In this document: one piece after another, positions 1 to 8,747 of the stretch
Numbering within the stretch: the stretch's first letter is position 1
Layout of the letters: each line of letters opens with the position of its first letter
Assembly: GCA_002391105.1 (NCBI GenBank)
Contig: DGRT01000057.1
Coordinates: forward strand, 1-42,808
Length of the DNA stretch: 42,808 nt
Source: Lachnospiraceae bacterium UBA4381
GTDB lineage: Bacteria; Bacillota; Clostridia; Lachnospirales; Lachnospiraceae
Reading direction: 5' to 3'
The notes under the pieces: model-generated
Told to the model about the DNA's origin: nothing
The model's input: only the letters and a program-made list of their open reading frames with translations
The model's database searches: none
Position numbers and translations under genes: made by a program

Positions 1-1632
1 TACAGAAAATATATCGAAAAGGATAAGGCTCTCGAGAGAAGATTCCAGCCTGTATCAGTAAATGAACCTACCGTTGAAGATACCATTTCCATATTAAGAG
101 GTATCAAGAACAGATATGAAGTATTCCATGGCGTCAAAATAACTGATGGAGCTCTTGTGGCAGCAGCTACCCTTTCCAACAGATATATCACAGACCGTTT
201 CCTTCCGGACAAGGCTATAGACCTGGTGGATGAAGCCTGTGCCATGATCAAAACAGAGCTCAATTCCATGCCGGCAGAGGTGGATGAGATAGAGCGTAAG
301 ATCATGCAGTTGGAAATCGAGGTAACAGCGCTTAAAAATGAGGACGACCATTTGTCGAAGGAAAGACTTGCCAGCATAGAGGAAGAGCTTGCAGAGCTGA
401 AGGATAAGTCTAATTCCATGAAGGCAACCTGGGAAAATGAAAAAGCAGAGGTAGAGCGTATCTCAGCTCTTAGAGAAGAAATTGAAAATGCAAAGGATGA
501 CCTGGAGATAGCTCAGCGTAAGGGCAATTATGACAAGGCGGCAGAGCTGCAGTATGGTAAGATTCCGGAAATGCAGAAGGAACTGGAAGCGCTTGAGAAT
601 AGTGCATCTATGCAGGAAAGACGACTGCTCCATGAAAATGTTACTGATGAAGAGATAGCCAAGATCATATCCAAATGGACAGGCATACCGGTAGCCAAGC
701 TTTCAGAATCAGAACGAAACAAGACACTTCATCTGGCTGACGAGCTGCATAAAAGAGTTGTAGGACAGGATAATGCGGTTTCACTGGTAAGTGAGGCTAT
801 CATAAGATCAAAGGCAGGAATCAAGGATCCGTCAAAGCCTATTGGCTCATTTCTCTTCCTGGGACCTACAGGTGTAGGAAAGACAGAGCTTGCCAAGACA
901 CTCGCCGAGGCACTGTTTGATAACGAGAACAATATTATACGTATTGATATGAGTGAATACATGGAGAAACACAGTGTATCAAGGCTTATCGGAGCGCCTC
1001 CGGGATATGTTGGCTATGATGAAGGCGGACAGCTTACAGATGCTGTAAGACGTAATCCTTATTCGGTTGTTCTCTTTGATGAGGTTGAGAAAGCACATCC
1101 GGATGTCTTTAACATCATGCTTCAGATACTGGATGATGGTCGTATCACGGATTCCAAGGGCAATCTGGTTGACTTTAAGAATACTATACTTATTATGACT
1201 TCTAATATTGGTTCAGAATTCCTTCTCGAAGGAATAGATGATGAAGGAAATATCAAGGAAGACGCCGAAAAGCAGGTTAATGATATGCTTAAGCTTCATT
1301 TCCGTCCGGAATTCCTGAATCGTCTGGATGAGATAATCATGTTCAAGCCGCTTACAAAGGAAAATATAGCCGGAATAGTCGATCTCCTTATGAAGGAGCT
1401 CAATGCACGTGTTGCAGATAAGGAGCTTACTATAGAGCTTACAGAGGCCGGACGTGATCTCATCATAGAGCGAGGGTATGATCCGGTATATGGAGCGAGA
1501 CCGCTCAAGCGTTTCCTTCAGAAAAATGTTGAAACCCTTGTGGCAAGGGCTATCCTTGGCAACAGGCTTATGATGGGAGATACTGTACTTATTGATGCGG
1601 AAAACGGAGTACTTAACTGTAAGAAAAAGTAA
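1..1632 (+). CDS. clpB: ATP-dependent chaperone ClpB, C-terminal part (5' truncated by window edge)
   Basis: The frame is open from base 1, so the gene starts upstream of the window. The visible 543 residues begin near the end of the first AAA+ module. They then run through the long Glu/Lys-rich coiled-coil middle domain (about residues 85-200 of the fragment) into the second AAA+ module. The second Walker A, GPTGVGKTE, is at about nt 870-896 and the Walker B, VVLFDEVEKAHPD, at about nt 1069-1107. The tail has the GARPLKR sensor-2 motif of HSP100 proteins. The long middle domain favours ClpB over ClpA or ClpC. ClpB is a cytosolic hexameric disaggregase that works with DnaK. A good intrinsic terminator follows, so the pilus genes downstream are separate. 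The first Walker A and the N-domain are outside the window. Confidence 0.95.
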   Translation, partial: YRKYIEKDKALERRFQPVSVNEPTVEDTISILRGIKNRYEVFHGVKITDGALVAAATLSNRYITDRFLPDKAIDLVDEACAMIKTELNSMPAEVDEIERKIMQLEIEVTALKNEDDHLSKERLASIEEELAELKDKSNSMKATWENEKAEVERISALREEIENAKDDLEIAQRKGNYDKAAELQYGKIPEMQKELEALENSASMQERRLLHENVTDEEIAKIISKWTGIPVAKLSESERNKTLHLADELHKRVVGQDNAVSLVSEAIIRSKAGIKDPSKPIGSFLFLGPTGVGKTELAKTLAEALFDNENNIIRIDMSEYMEKHSVSRLIGAPPGYVGYDEGGQLTDAVRRNPYSVVLFDEVEKAHPDVFNIMLQILDDGRITDSKGNLVDFKNTILIMTSNIGSEFLLEGIDDEGNIKEDAEKQVNDMLKLHFRPEFLNRLDEIIMFKPLTKENIAGIVDLLMKELNARVADKELTIELTEAGRDLIIERGYDPVYGARPLKRFLQKNVETLVARAILGNRLMMGDTVLIDAENGVLNCKKK

Positions 1633-1656
1633 TAAATTATAGCTATAAGCGGTAAG

Positions 1657-1697
1657 AAGCATAGTCGGGGAATAACCTCCGGCTATGCTTTTTCTTA
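1657..1697 (+). terminator. Intrinsic terminator after clpB
   Basis: A near-perfect hairpin with arms AAGCATAG(T/C)CGG.GG, a short AATAA loop and a closing CTATGCTT is followed at once by a T-rich run. It begins 24 bp after the clpB stop. Confidence 0.85.
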
Positions 1698-1756
1698 TAT
1701 TTTTTCAAATTATCGGCATTGAATTATTCAAGTTTTATTCAAAAGTAGCGATTTAT

Positions 1757-1785
1757 TTGCTAAAATGTAATAAATATGGTAAAAT
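1757..1785 (+). promoter_or_regulatory. Predicted sigma-A promoter of the pilus operon
   Basis: TTGCTA (1757-1762), a 17 bp spacer and TAAAAT (1780-1785) fit a housekeeping promoter about 70 bp before the first pilus-cluster gene. A 6 bp inverted repeat, ATGGTA (1776-1781) and TACCAT (1796-1801), overlaps the -10 and could be an operator. Pattern match only. Confidence 0.55.
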
Positions 1786-1855
1786 AAATCGATTATACCA
1801 TGATTAAAAGTTCTGTAGATTATTATAAATGATGATAGTGGGGAATATATAGGAT

Positions 1856-2305
1856 ATGGAACAGGAAAGGGCTCGCCTATCTGTAGAAAAAGTAGCAAAG
1901 GTTCTACTGATTATCTTAATAGCATTTATAGTTGGTGCGGCCGTATTTACCTTCTTTAAAATAAGGGTAGATGCAAAGGCTACTCTTCGTGATGCAAAGA
2001 ATGTAAGAATGGCGCTTCGCTCAGCAGATATCGAAATGTATGCAAAAAGCAAGACTATCTATAATCCGCTAAAAAAGAATGGACTAGAAGTTGGAGTCAA
2101 GGAAAAGGTGGAGCAGTATATAACACCTGATGGTATATACAGCATTACTTCATATGATTACAGTAAACATGAGCTGACAGGAATGACATATAGAGATGGT
2201 CACTATGTGGTATATTTTTCTAAAAATGCTGATAAGATCAAATGGGAAGTGAACTATATAATGAATGTATATACCTATGACGAATCAGATGTGATAGTTG
2301 ACTAA
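1856..2305 (+). CDS. Small membrane-anchored protein, possible minor pilin-like component
   Basis: 149 residues. There is one strong N-terminal hydrophobic segment (about residues 14-34), followed by an amphipathic helix-like stretch rich in Ala, Arg and Asp and a mixed C-terminal domain. This is the general shape of a pilin or pseudopilin, with an N-terminal helix anchoring a globular domain. The canonical prepilin cleavage site (Gly followed by Phe-Thr-x-x-Glu) is absent, so assignment to the pilin family is not secure. It is first in the pilus cluster, directly before a prepilin-peptidase-like gene and the PilC/M/N/O/B genes. That context suggests an accessory or minor pilus role. I do not recognise a specific family. 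Confidence 0.6.
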   Translation: MEQERARLSVEKVAKVLLIILIAFIVGAAVFTFFKIRVDAKATLRDAKNVRMALRSADIEMYAKSKTIYNPLKKNGLEVGVKEKVEQYITPDGIYSITSYDYSKHELTGMTYRDGHYVVYFSKNADKIKWEVNYIMNVYTYDESDVIVD

Positions 2306-2323
2306 TAATAATGGAGATATCAG

Positions 2324-2761
2324 GTGATATTTGAAACTAATTATGAAGCAGAACTGCTCTGGCTCAGTATTACTATAATCATAGCCAGAGTGCTTATAGA
2401 ACTTATATTTTTTGCGATAGGTGTAAGTGTATTTTCATTTTTAAATGTAATAATTTACAGACTTCCCAGACGGATGCAGTTCACACTTGGTAATTCCATG
2501 TGTACCAGTTGCCATCATAAGCTGGCTCCGAAGGATCTGATACCTATAATATCCTGGTTAAGTCTTAGAGGGAAATGCAGATACTGTGGGGAGAAGATTT
2601 CTGTAAGATATACTATAGTGGAATCTCTTGGTGGTGTAGCGGCGGTGGTCTGGACACTTGTACTGGGGATAAGTATTAAAGCACTTTTAGCATTTGTTGT
2701 AACAGGTATAGTGGTGACAGCGGCTTATATAATATATGATAAAATCCGTCATCGCTTTTAG
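2324..2761 (+). CDS. Prepilin peptidase N-terminal domain protein without the catalytic A24 domain
   Basis: 145 residues starting at GTG, with GGAG 8 bp upstream. A hydrophobic segment (about 15-45) is followed by the cytoplasmic loop typical of the PilD/GspO N-terminal domain: two CxxC pairs (C60/C63 and C85/C88), then SVRYTIVESLGG, matching the family's SxRYPxVE signature. Two further membrane segments follow (about 100-137). In full PilD this N-domain precedes an aspartyl peptidase half of about 130 residues with GxGD. Here the protein stops before it, and no such half is seen nearby. It may be one half of a split enzyme or a partner for a peptidase encoded elsewhere. Leader-peptide cleavage by this protein alone is not expected. 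Confidence 0.75.
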   Translation: MIFETNYEAELLWLSITIIIARVLIELIFFAIGVSVFSFLNVIIYRLPRRMQFTLGNSMCTSCHHKLAPKDLIPIISWLSLRGKCRYCGEKISVRYTIVESLGGVAAVVWTLVLGISIKALLAFVVTGIVVTAAYIIYDKIRHRF

Positions 2762-2839
2762 CTGCAAATGAAATAAAATGACGTATCATGTAATTAATGG
2801 CATTAAAGGCACAGCTTACATAGAGGTTGACATAAGCGG

Positions 2840-2884
2840 TTTATGTAAAGTAAAATAAAAGTTGGACTTTTATGTAAAGTAAAA
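2840..2884. repeat. Short direct repeat upstream of pilC
   Basis: The 16-mer TTTATGTAAAGTAAAA occurs at 2840-2855 and again at 2869-2884, 29 bp apart start to start, in the 157 bp gap before pilC. Its core resembles GTTTACATAA (reverse TTATGTAAAC), seen at other intergenic sites in this window. Confidence 0.8.
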
Positions 2885-2918
2885 GAGATTAACCCGAATG
2901 TGGGAAAAGGGATAGGAT

Positions 2919-4127
2919 ATGGCATCTACCTACAGATACCGGGCTCAGGATGAGAAGGGTAAGATAATATCCGGTGAGCTCAGGGCAAATGATGAGGCTG
3001 AGCTTCAAAGCAAGCTTAGAGCCGATAATATGCTTCTGATAGAAGCGAAAGAACTTACAAAGGGTAAGACCAGTTACAGGAAGCTTAAGTACGACAGGAT
3101 TGCAGACTTTGCACGTAATCTTAGTAAGCTTCTGGGAGCAGGTGTAACCCTTGTTCGTGCGCTCAGGATTATAGCTGAAGATGAATCAATCAAGGAAAAT
3201 GAGCGTAAGATATATAATGAGATTCTTAGACAGGTCAGGTCGGGTATGACACTTTCCGATGCGCTCGAAGAACAGGGAGGGGTGTTCCCGCCACTTTTTG
3301 TCAACATGATAAGGTCCGCTGAGTCCGGCGGTAACATGGACAGCACAGCCGGTAATATGGCAGAATATTATAGTAAGGAATACAGATTGCAGCAGAAGAT
3401 AAAGAGCTCAACGACGTATCCAAAGATACTTGCTGTTTTGATTGTGGTCGTTGTTATTATAATAATGGGATTTGTACTTCCGCAGTTTGATTCGCTATTC
3501 TCTCAAATGGATACACTTCCTCCGACAACAAGGGCACTTATGGCAATAAGCGATTTTGTTGCCAATAAATGGTATCTGATTATATTTGGGGCAGTAATAC
3601 TTTTTATGATTTATAAGATTCTTATATCGATGCCTCCTGTCAGATTGTTTTTGGATAAGATGGAGATACATATACCTAAGATTGGCGGTCTAAGAAAGAT
3701 TATATATACAGCGAGATTTGCCAGAACATTGGCAAGTATGTACTCTGCGGGTATTCCGATAGTGACATGTCTTCAGATAGCCAAAACGACTATAGGAAAT
3801 ACATATATAGAAAGCCAGTTTGATAAGATGATAGCGGATATTCGTGCCGGAAAACCTCTTTCTGACGGTTTGGCAGATATAGATGGATTTGTAAAAAAGC
3901 TTCCATCCTCTGTAGCAGTAGGCGAGGAAACAGGAGCTCTTGATTCCATGCTGGTTTCTATCGCAGACCAGATGGATTATGACAGTGAGATTGCCATAGA
4001 ACAGTTAGTTGCAATGATTGAGCCGATTATGATAGTTATAATGGCGGTTGTAGTTGGATTTATTATGGTAGCAGTTATACAGCCTATATATGGCTCGTAT
4101 CAGTCTATCGCAAACCAGGGAGGCTAA
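2919..4127 (+). CDS. pilC: Type IV pilus inner-membrane platform protein PilC/GspF
   Basis: 402 residues, the usual length. It has the family's N-terminal start (YRYRAQDEKGKIISGEL) and two GspF repeats, about 63-185 and 265-388. Membrane segments are at about 170-190, 216-236 and 365-392. Both repeats carry the characteristic L.aGv.l..al and ..E..G.ld..l signatures (for example AESGGNMDS and GEETGALDS). PilC is the cytoplasmic-membrane platform that couples the PilB motor to pilin polymerisation. It lies 3 bp before the pilM-pilN fusion, so the two are probably co-translated. Confidence 0.93.
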   Translation: MASTYRYRAQDEKGKIISGELRANDEAELQSKLRADNMLLIEAKELTKGKTSYRKLKYDRIADFARNLSKLLGAGVTLVRALRIIAEDESIKENERKIYNEILRQVRSGMTLSDALEEQGGVFPPLFVNMIRSAESGGNMDSTAGNMAEYYSKEYRLQQKIKSSTTYPKILAVLIVVVVIIIMGFVLPQFDSLFSQMDTLPPTTRALMAISDFVANKWYLIIFGAVILFMIYKILISMPPVRLFLDKMEIHIPKIGGLRKIIYTARFARTLASMYSAGIPIVTCLQIAKTTIGNTYIESQFDKMIADIRAGKPLSDGLADIDGFVKKLPSSVAVGEETGALDSMLVSIADQMDYDSEIAIEQLVAMIEPIMIVIMAVVVGFIMVAVIQPIYGSYQSIANQGG

Positions 4128-4130
4128 AGA

Positions 4131-5600
4131 ATGAGCGTAAGTGTATTTTTTTCAAATAAGATAATACAGATTGCTGTAGGCTCCCGCGGGAAGAATGCAA
4201 AGCTAGAGAGAGTTTATACCACTACAGCTCCGGAGGGAAGTATTATAAATGGTATAGTTATGGACTCCGAATCTCTTGGTGCGCATATTAAGGATTTCTG
4301 GGCTGCAAATAATCTGCCTAAAAAGGATGTATATCTTATAGTTAACAGTAATAAGATAGCAGGTAAGAGCGTTGTCGTTCCTGATATGAACAGCAAGAAG
4401 ACACTGCAGTTTATAATGAGGGAATTTGCCGATATGCAGCGTGAGGATGAGGAAAATACCTTGTCTTACATTCAGATCGGTTCAGATAAAAAGACCCGCC
4501 AGAAGCATCTGTATGCAGAGCTTGCTCCGAAGGAACAGTTGCATGAGTTTATATCAATTTTTTCCGGTATGGGAATAAATCTTAAGGGTATCATATCCGG
4601 AGAAAGCAGCATTATAGGATATGCACGGCAGAAGCTGGTAGCTCAGGCTAAAACATTTATACTTCAGATAGTAAATGGTAATCTTGTTTCCAATGTACTT
4701 TTCGTTGATGGTACATTTAGATACTATAATTCAGTCAGATGCTTTAATGAGCCGGGAACACCAGAATATATGGATGACCTTGCCCGTTCACTGAACCAGC
4801 TTTCACAGTTTATGAATGCTGAGAAGATCAATTCTCCTATGGAGAGAATCTTCCTGGCAGGTACAACCGCAAAGGACATATCGGTTTATAATCAGGTGGT
4901 TACAGACTTCGGTGTAAATGCTCCTGTAGAGCTTGTTAATACGGGACTCAGTTCTGATCCGGAGCTGCTGAATGCATCTCAGGTTGTGCTTTATGCAGTA
5001 AGTGGACTCTATGATCAGGGTGCCGAAAGCAACTTCCTGACTAACTTCAGTCTGAAGGATGATGCTGAAAATGCTATGGATCCAAAGACCAAGGCCAGAA
5101 TAGTATCGGTTATTTCGACTCTGATAATCATGCTTGTTGCATTTGGCATAGCTCTTACGATGAGACTTATCAGAGAAGCAAGATATAATGAGGCTCGTGA
5201 TTATAATAACAGTCCGATGGTAAAGATGCAGACTCAGGAATATGATGATGCAACAGAAAGACGGGATGCTGCACTGGCTAAGTATAATTCTATCAATACA
5301 TTTGTTGATACTATAGAGTCCTATCCTGTATGCAGTGATGAGATTATCGGTATCATCGAAGAAACTGCAAGAGGATATGCTTCTATAGAGATTCTCAGCT
5401 TTAATGCAGAACAGGGACAGGTTACATTTTCCGCAAAGGCTGATAATGTAAATGATATCTACAAGTACATTGATAAACTGCTTGAAGAGGAAATCTTTAT
5501 GAAGGTGGATCATACGGGATATACCTATGATTCTTCTACTGATTTGTATGATATCCATGTTAACTGTACACTGGCTGAGTCAGTTGGAAGAACTGAGTAA
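4131..5600 (+). CDS. PilM-PilN fusion, type IV pilus alignment complex protein
   Basis: 489 residues. The first roughly 300 look like a PilM/FtsA-type actin-fold domain: an SVFFSNKIIQIAVG N-terminus, a later FILQIVNGNL strand, and a MERIFLAGTTA segment typical of the second subdomain. A single membrane span follows (about 323-345). After it comes a coiled coil and a ferredoxin-like C-terminal domain as in PilN (about 350-489). In most organisms PilM is cytosolic and binds the short N-terminal tail of the membrane protein PilN. Here the two appear covalently joined. Flanking pilC and pilO support the role. Domain limits are estimated by eye. Confidence 0.8.
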   Translation: MSVSVFFSNKIIQIAVGSRGKNAKLERVYTTTAPEGSIINGIVMDSESLGAHIKDFWAANNLPKKDVYLIVNSNKIAGKSVVVPDMNSKKTLQFIMREFADMQREDEENTLSYIQIGSDKKTRQKHLYAELAPKEQLHEFISIFSGMGINLKGIISGESSIIGYARQKLVAQAKTFILQIVNGNLVSNVLFVDGTFRYYNSVRCFNEPGTPEYMDDLARSLNQLSQFMNAEKINSPMERIFLAGTTAKDISVYNQVVTDFGVNAPVELVNTGLSSDPELLNASQVVLYAVSGLYDQGAESNFLTNFSLKDDAENAMDPKTKARIVSVISTLIIMLVAFGIALTMRLIREARYNEARDYNNSPMVKMQTQEYDDATERRDAALAKYNSINTFVDTIESYPVCSDEIIGIIEETARGYASIEILSFNAEQGQVTFSAKADNVNDIYKYIDKLLEEEIFMKVDHTGYTYDSSTDLYDIHVNCTLAESVGRTE

Positions 5601-5615
5601 AGGAGGAGCGCTGAT

Positions 5616-6626
5616 ATGAAGACAAATATGACTGAACGCGACAAAAAGCTCCTCGTGGGAATGTTTATAGGAGTAATAATTGTTGCCATTGGATATTGGG
5701 GCATACTTCCTCAGATAAAGAGATATAATGCTCTGGAAGAGAAGATAGAGAAGGAAGAGGAAGAAAGAAAGATTAACAAGATGAAGATCATGAATCTTTC
5801 TATGATAGAGATCCAGGCTGAAGAATATGAGCAGAAAATAGTAGAGAAAAAGGATGAATTCTACCAGATAATGAAAAGCTCAGAAGTAGATAGGATGATG
5901 ACTGAGCTTGCAACAGGTTCAAATCTTGATATATATGAACTGAATTTTACTATGCCTACATCACCTTCAGAACGTATGGCATATCAAAACTCAGCACTTT
6001 ATCAGTGGCAGCTTCAGGCTAAGAGTGATTACGAAAATTCAAGCAGTCTCAGCTCCTCAGATTCTTCAGATCCAACAAATGATCTTGGTTTGGAGGAAGA
6101 TGAGGATGATGCAGATACCAAAGAAGATAGTAGTGGCTCATCGGAATCCTCAATGACTGTCATGGATGATATGATGGTTGATGAGGGAGGATATCAGCCT
6201 AATACTGATATCTATGCTGTGCCTGTTACAATGACTGTTGGTGGTGATCTGGAAGATCTTGAGAGCTTTATTGATAAGATTATTAATGATGATAAGAGGA
6301 CTCTTCTGGTCAGCTATTCCTGGGGAAGCTATCGGGAAATAGTGAGAAGGGATGCTGATGGAAATATAATCCGTGATACAAGTGGCAGCTCTGATACAGG
6401 TGAATATACTTCTGATGCGGCAGGTTCAGATGAAACAGGCGGTGTGGAATTAACTGATACCGAAGGAGTTCCGGCTACGACAGTAGAAGTCGTTAACAGA
6501 CGTTCTCTCACTGTAAGGCTTGAGATATATATGTGTGATACAGAAAGTATAACACAGCGTTATGAGGATACAGAATCTGATACTGAGTCCGGTGAGGTGC
6601 AGGAGCAGGATACTGAGGAAGAGTAG
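5616..6626 (+). CDS. PilO-like pilus assembly protein with acidic Ser/Asp-rich insert
   Basis: 336 residues with a strong AAAGGAGG ribosome-binding site 15 bp after the pilMN stop. There is one N-terminal membrane span (about 13-32), then a charged coiled coil (about 35-85), then a globular extracytoplasmic region. This is the PilO arrangement. A low-complexity Ser/Asp/Glu stretch (about 139-182) interrupts the globular part, and a second Gly/Ser/Asp-rich stretch lies at about 250-285. These make the protein longer than the usual PilO of about 200 residues. Such acidic linkers recur in several exported proteins of this window. The call rests on topology and position between pilMN and pilB, not on a sequence motif. 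Confidence 0.75.
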   Translation: MKTNMTERDKKLLVGMFIGVIIVAIGYWGILPQIKRYNALEEKIEKEEEERKINKMKIMNLSMIEIQAEEYEQKIVEKKDEFYQIMKSSEVDRMMTELATGSNLDIYELNFTMPTSPSERMAYQNSALYQWQLQAKSDYENSSSLSSSDSSDPTNDLGLEEDEDDADTKEDSSGSSESSMTVMDDMMVDEGGYQPNTDIYAVPVTMTVGGDLEDLESFIDKIINDDKRTLLVSYSWGSYREIVRRDADGNIIRDTSGSSDTGEYTSDAAGSDETGGVELTDTEGVPATTVEVVNRRSLTVRLEIYMCDTESITQRYEDTESDTESGEVQEQDTEEE

Positions 6627-6757
6627 CAGAATTAATCTCTATAATGATTTCTTATTATTAAGTAGTATATTTTCAGTTTACTGGATAAATAGTTGAAAGA
6701 ACTGGATTAAAGTATTCGCTTTATTTCAGATAACAAACTGATCAGAGGTTTGCCCAT

Positions 6758-8443
6758 ATGGAAATGAAATCAAACAAGAACATTCGAATAGGTGATGTCC
6801 TGAAGGAATTCGGATATGTTACCGATGATGATATTGGTGCTGCGATAGAGTATCAGAAGACGCATGAAGGAGTACGTCTTGGTGGTGCTCTTATTGCGCT
6901 GAATATCATCACTGAGAAACAGATGCTTGAAGCCCTTGGACGAAGGCTGCAATATAATGTTGTCAACATTTCGGATCTTACCGTAGATATAAATGCTGTT
7001 GAAACCATACCACAGCCACTTGCTGAAAAGTATGGAATGATGGCTTATAAGATAGAGGATGGAGTGCTCTTTGTACTAACGAATGATCCTCTTAATTTCT
7101 ACGGCCTTGAGGATATAAGACAGGTTGCAGGAACAGATCTTCGGGTTGAGCTTTGCGAGAAACAGCCTCTGGAGAATGCTATTCAGTATTACTACTCAGA
7201 GGTAGCTGCAAAAAAAGCTGCGGATAAAGCGGCAAAGTCATCTCTTGCAGAAGATGATATCATTGAGGTAAATGTGGAAGATGCGGATGATGATACGCCT
7301 ATCATTAACCTGCTTAATTCACTTATTGTGCGTGCTTACAATTCAAATGTTTCTGATATTCATATAGAGCCTTTTGAGAAGCATACATCAGTACGTATGC
7401 GTATGGATGGTGTCATAGTGGATTTTATGACACTCCCAAAGAATATTCATAACTCGCTGATTGCCAGAGTTAAGATTATCGGAGATCTGGATATAGCAGA
7501 GCGTCGTATTCCACAGGATGGACATTTTAAGACTAATGTTGAAGGCGTCCCTATCAACGTCAGAGTATCTGTTATTCCAACTGTGTTTGGCGAAAAGGCG
7601 GTTCTGAGACTTCTGGCTTCGGCTGCTACTATAGATCATGCTAACTCATTTGGTATGAATGAGCGGAATTATCAGGTTGTTAATCGTATGCTGCAGTCTC
7701 CAAATGGTATAGTTTATGTAACGGGTCCTACCGGATCCGGTAAATCGACTACGCTATATATGATACTTCAGACCTTGTCGGAAAGAGCGGTTAATATATC
7801 GACTATTGAAGATCCTGTGGAGAAGAACCTTCCGAAACTCAATCAGATGCAGGTTAATACAACTGCAGGACTTACCTTTGAGGTTGGTCTTAGAGCACTG
7901 CTCAGACAGGACCCGGATATTATCATGTTAGGTGAGACTCGAGATGCTGAGACGGCTTCTATATCAGTACGTGCAGCAATTACAGGACATCTGGTTTTGT
8001 CAACACTTCATACAAATGATGCTGCATCCTCTGTCACACGTCTTATAGATATGGGAATCGAGCCATATATGCTTGCCAACTCGCTGGTTGGTATCATTGC
8101 CCAGAGGCTTGTTAGAAAGGTTTGCCCTGACTGTGGTACATGGGGAGAAATGACTGAAGAAGAGGAAAGGGTAGTAGGTCGTCACCTGCCTCGTGTTATG
8201 CACAAGGTTGGATGCAAGAAGTGTAATGGAACAGGATATCGTGGTCGTATATCAATCCATGAGATACTGCCGATAGATAAGCATGTACGTAAGATGATTT
8301 CAGACAATAATACAGCGGAAGAAATCAAGGATTATGCTCGTAAGGAGCTTGGCATGATGACCCTTAAAGAGAGCTGTCTGGAGCTTATAGAACAGGGACT
8401 TACAACAGTTGAGGAACTGGTAAAGGTTGCTTACTATGACTAA
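6758..8443 (+). CDS. pilB: Type IV pilus extension ATPase PilB/GspE
   Basis: 561 residues. An N-terminal MshEN-like domain (about 5-150; DVLKEFGYVTDDDI) precedes the GspE ATPase core. Visible motifs are SDIHIEPFE, Walker A GPTGSGKST (residues 323-331), the Asp box, Walker B DPDIIMLGE, and the His box GHLVLSTLHTNDA. A zinc-binding tetracysteine follows, CPDC at about 456-459 and CKKC at about 486-489. This is the cytosolic motor for pilus extension. MshEN domains bind c-di-GMP in other proteins, and a diguanylate cyclase lies at 27.2 kb, but a functional link is only inferred. No retraction ATPase PilT is in the window. Confidence 0.95.
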   Translation: MEMKSNKNIRIGDVLKEFGYVTDDDIGAAIEYQKTHEGVRLGGALIALNIITEKQMLEALGRRLQYNVVNISDLTVDINAVETIPQPLAEKYGMMAYKIEDGVLFVLTNDPLNFYGLEDIRQVAGTDLRVELCEKQPLENAIQYYYSEVAAKKAADKAAKSSLAEDDIIEVNVEDADDDTPIINLLNSLIVRAYNSNVSDIHIEPFEKHTSVRMRMDGVIVDFMTLPKNIHNSLIARVKIIGDLDIAERRIPQDGHFKTNVEGVPINVRVSVIPTVFGEKAVLRLLASAATIDHANSFGMNERNYQVVNRMLQSPNGIVYVTGPTGSGKSTTLYMILQTLSERAVNISTIEDPVEKNLPKLNQMQVNTTAGLTFEVGLRALLRQDPDIIMLGETRDAETASISVRAAITGHLVLSTLHTNDAASSVTRLIDMGIEPYMLANSLVGIIAQRLVRKVCPDCGTWGEMTEEEERVVGRHLPRVMHKVGCKKCNGTGYRGRISIHEILPIDKHVRKMISDNNTAEEIKDYARKELGMMTLKESCLELIEQGLTTVEELVKVAYYD

Positions 8444-8747
8444 AGCAATATGAAAATGTGAATAAAATGTGAACAAATATTAAGCGTGAATCATTAAAAA
8501 ACGTGAAAAGTTATGAAAGGTAATGAAACAATTTGAAAGAAATGTGCTTTTTATGACTCGGAATTATACAAAATGCACAGAATAAATTGTGAATTTATGT
8601 GCGTTTGGCTATTTTGCCAAAAAGGTTTACATAATAACTTGATTTTTGGGCTTTTAGTTGTTAAAATCAATTTAACTTATTCATGAGAGAGTTGTGTAGC
8701 AGAGACAATGCTATACGAGAAAAATTTATATAAGGGAGGACGAACTT
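8444..8747 (+). other. Long AT-rich upstream region of the pilin gene
   Basis: 304 bp without a gene. The first 150 bp carry repeated short TGTGAA/CGTGAA motifs. An inverted repeat TTTGGC (8604-8609) and GCCAAA (8616-8621) is followed by GTTTACATAA (8625-8634) and the promoter. No terminator follows pilB. Confidence 0.5.
8639..8667 (+). promoter_or_regulatory. Predicted promoter of the major pilin
   Basis: TTGATT (8639-8644), a 17 bp spacer and TAAAAT (8662-8667) give a start near 8674 and a leader of about 75 nt before the pilin. The pilin can therefore be transcribed separately from pilB. Pattern match only. Confidence 0.65.

Noticed and set aside
1213..1662. 149-residue minus-strand frame in the clpB tail
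   Set aside because: It is an antisense shadow of a conserved AAA+ domain and runs through the clpB terminator.
4803..5558. 251-residue open frame on the minus strand within the PilM-PilN gene
   Set aside because: It overlaps a clearly coding gene completely. Its translation is Ile/Ser/Cys-rich as expected of an antisense frame, and it has no ribosome-binding site.
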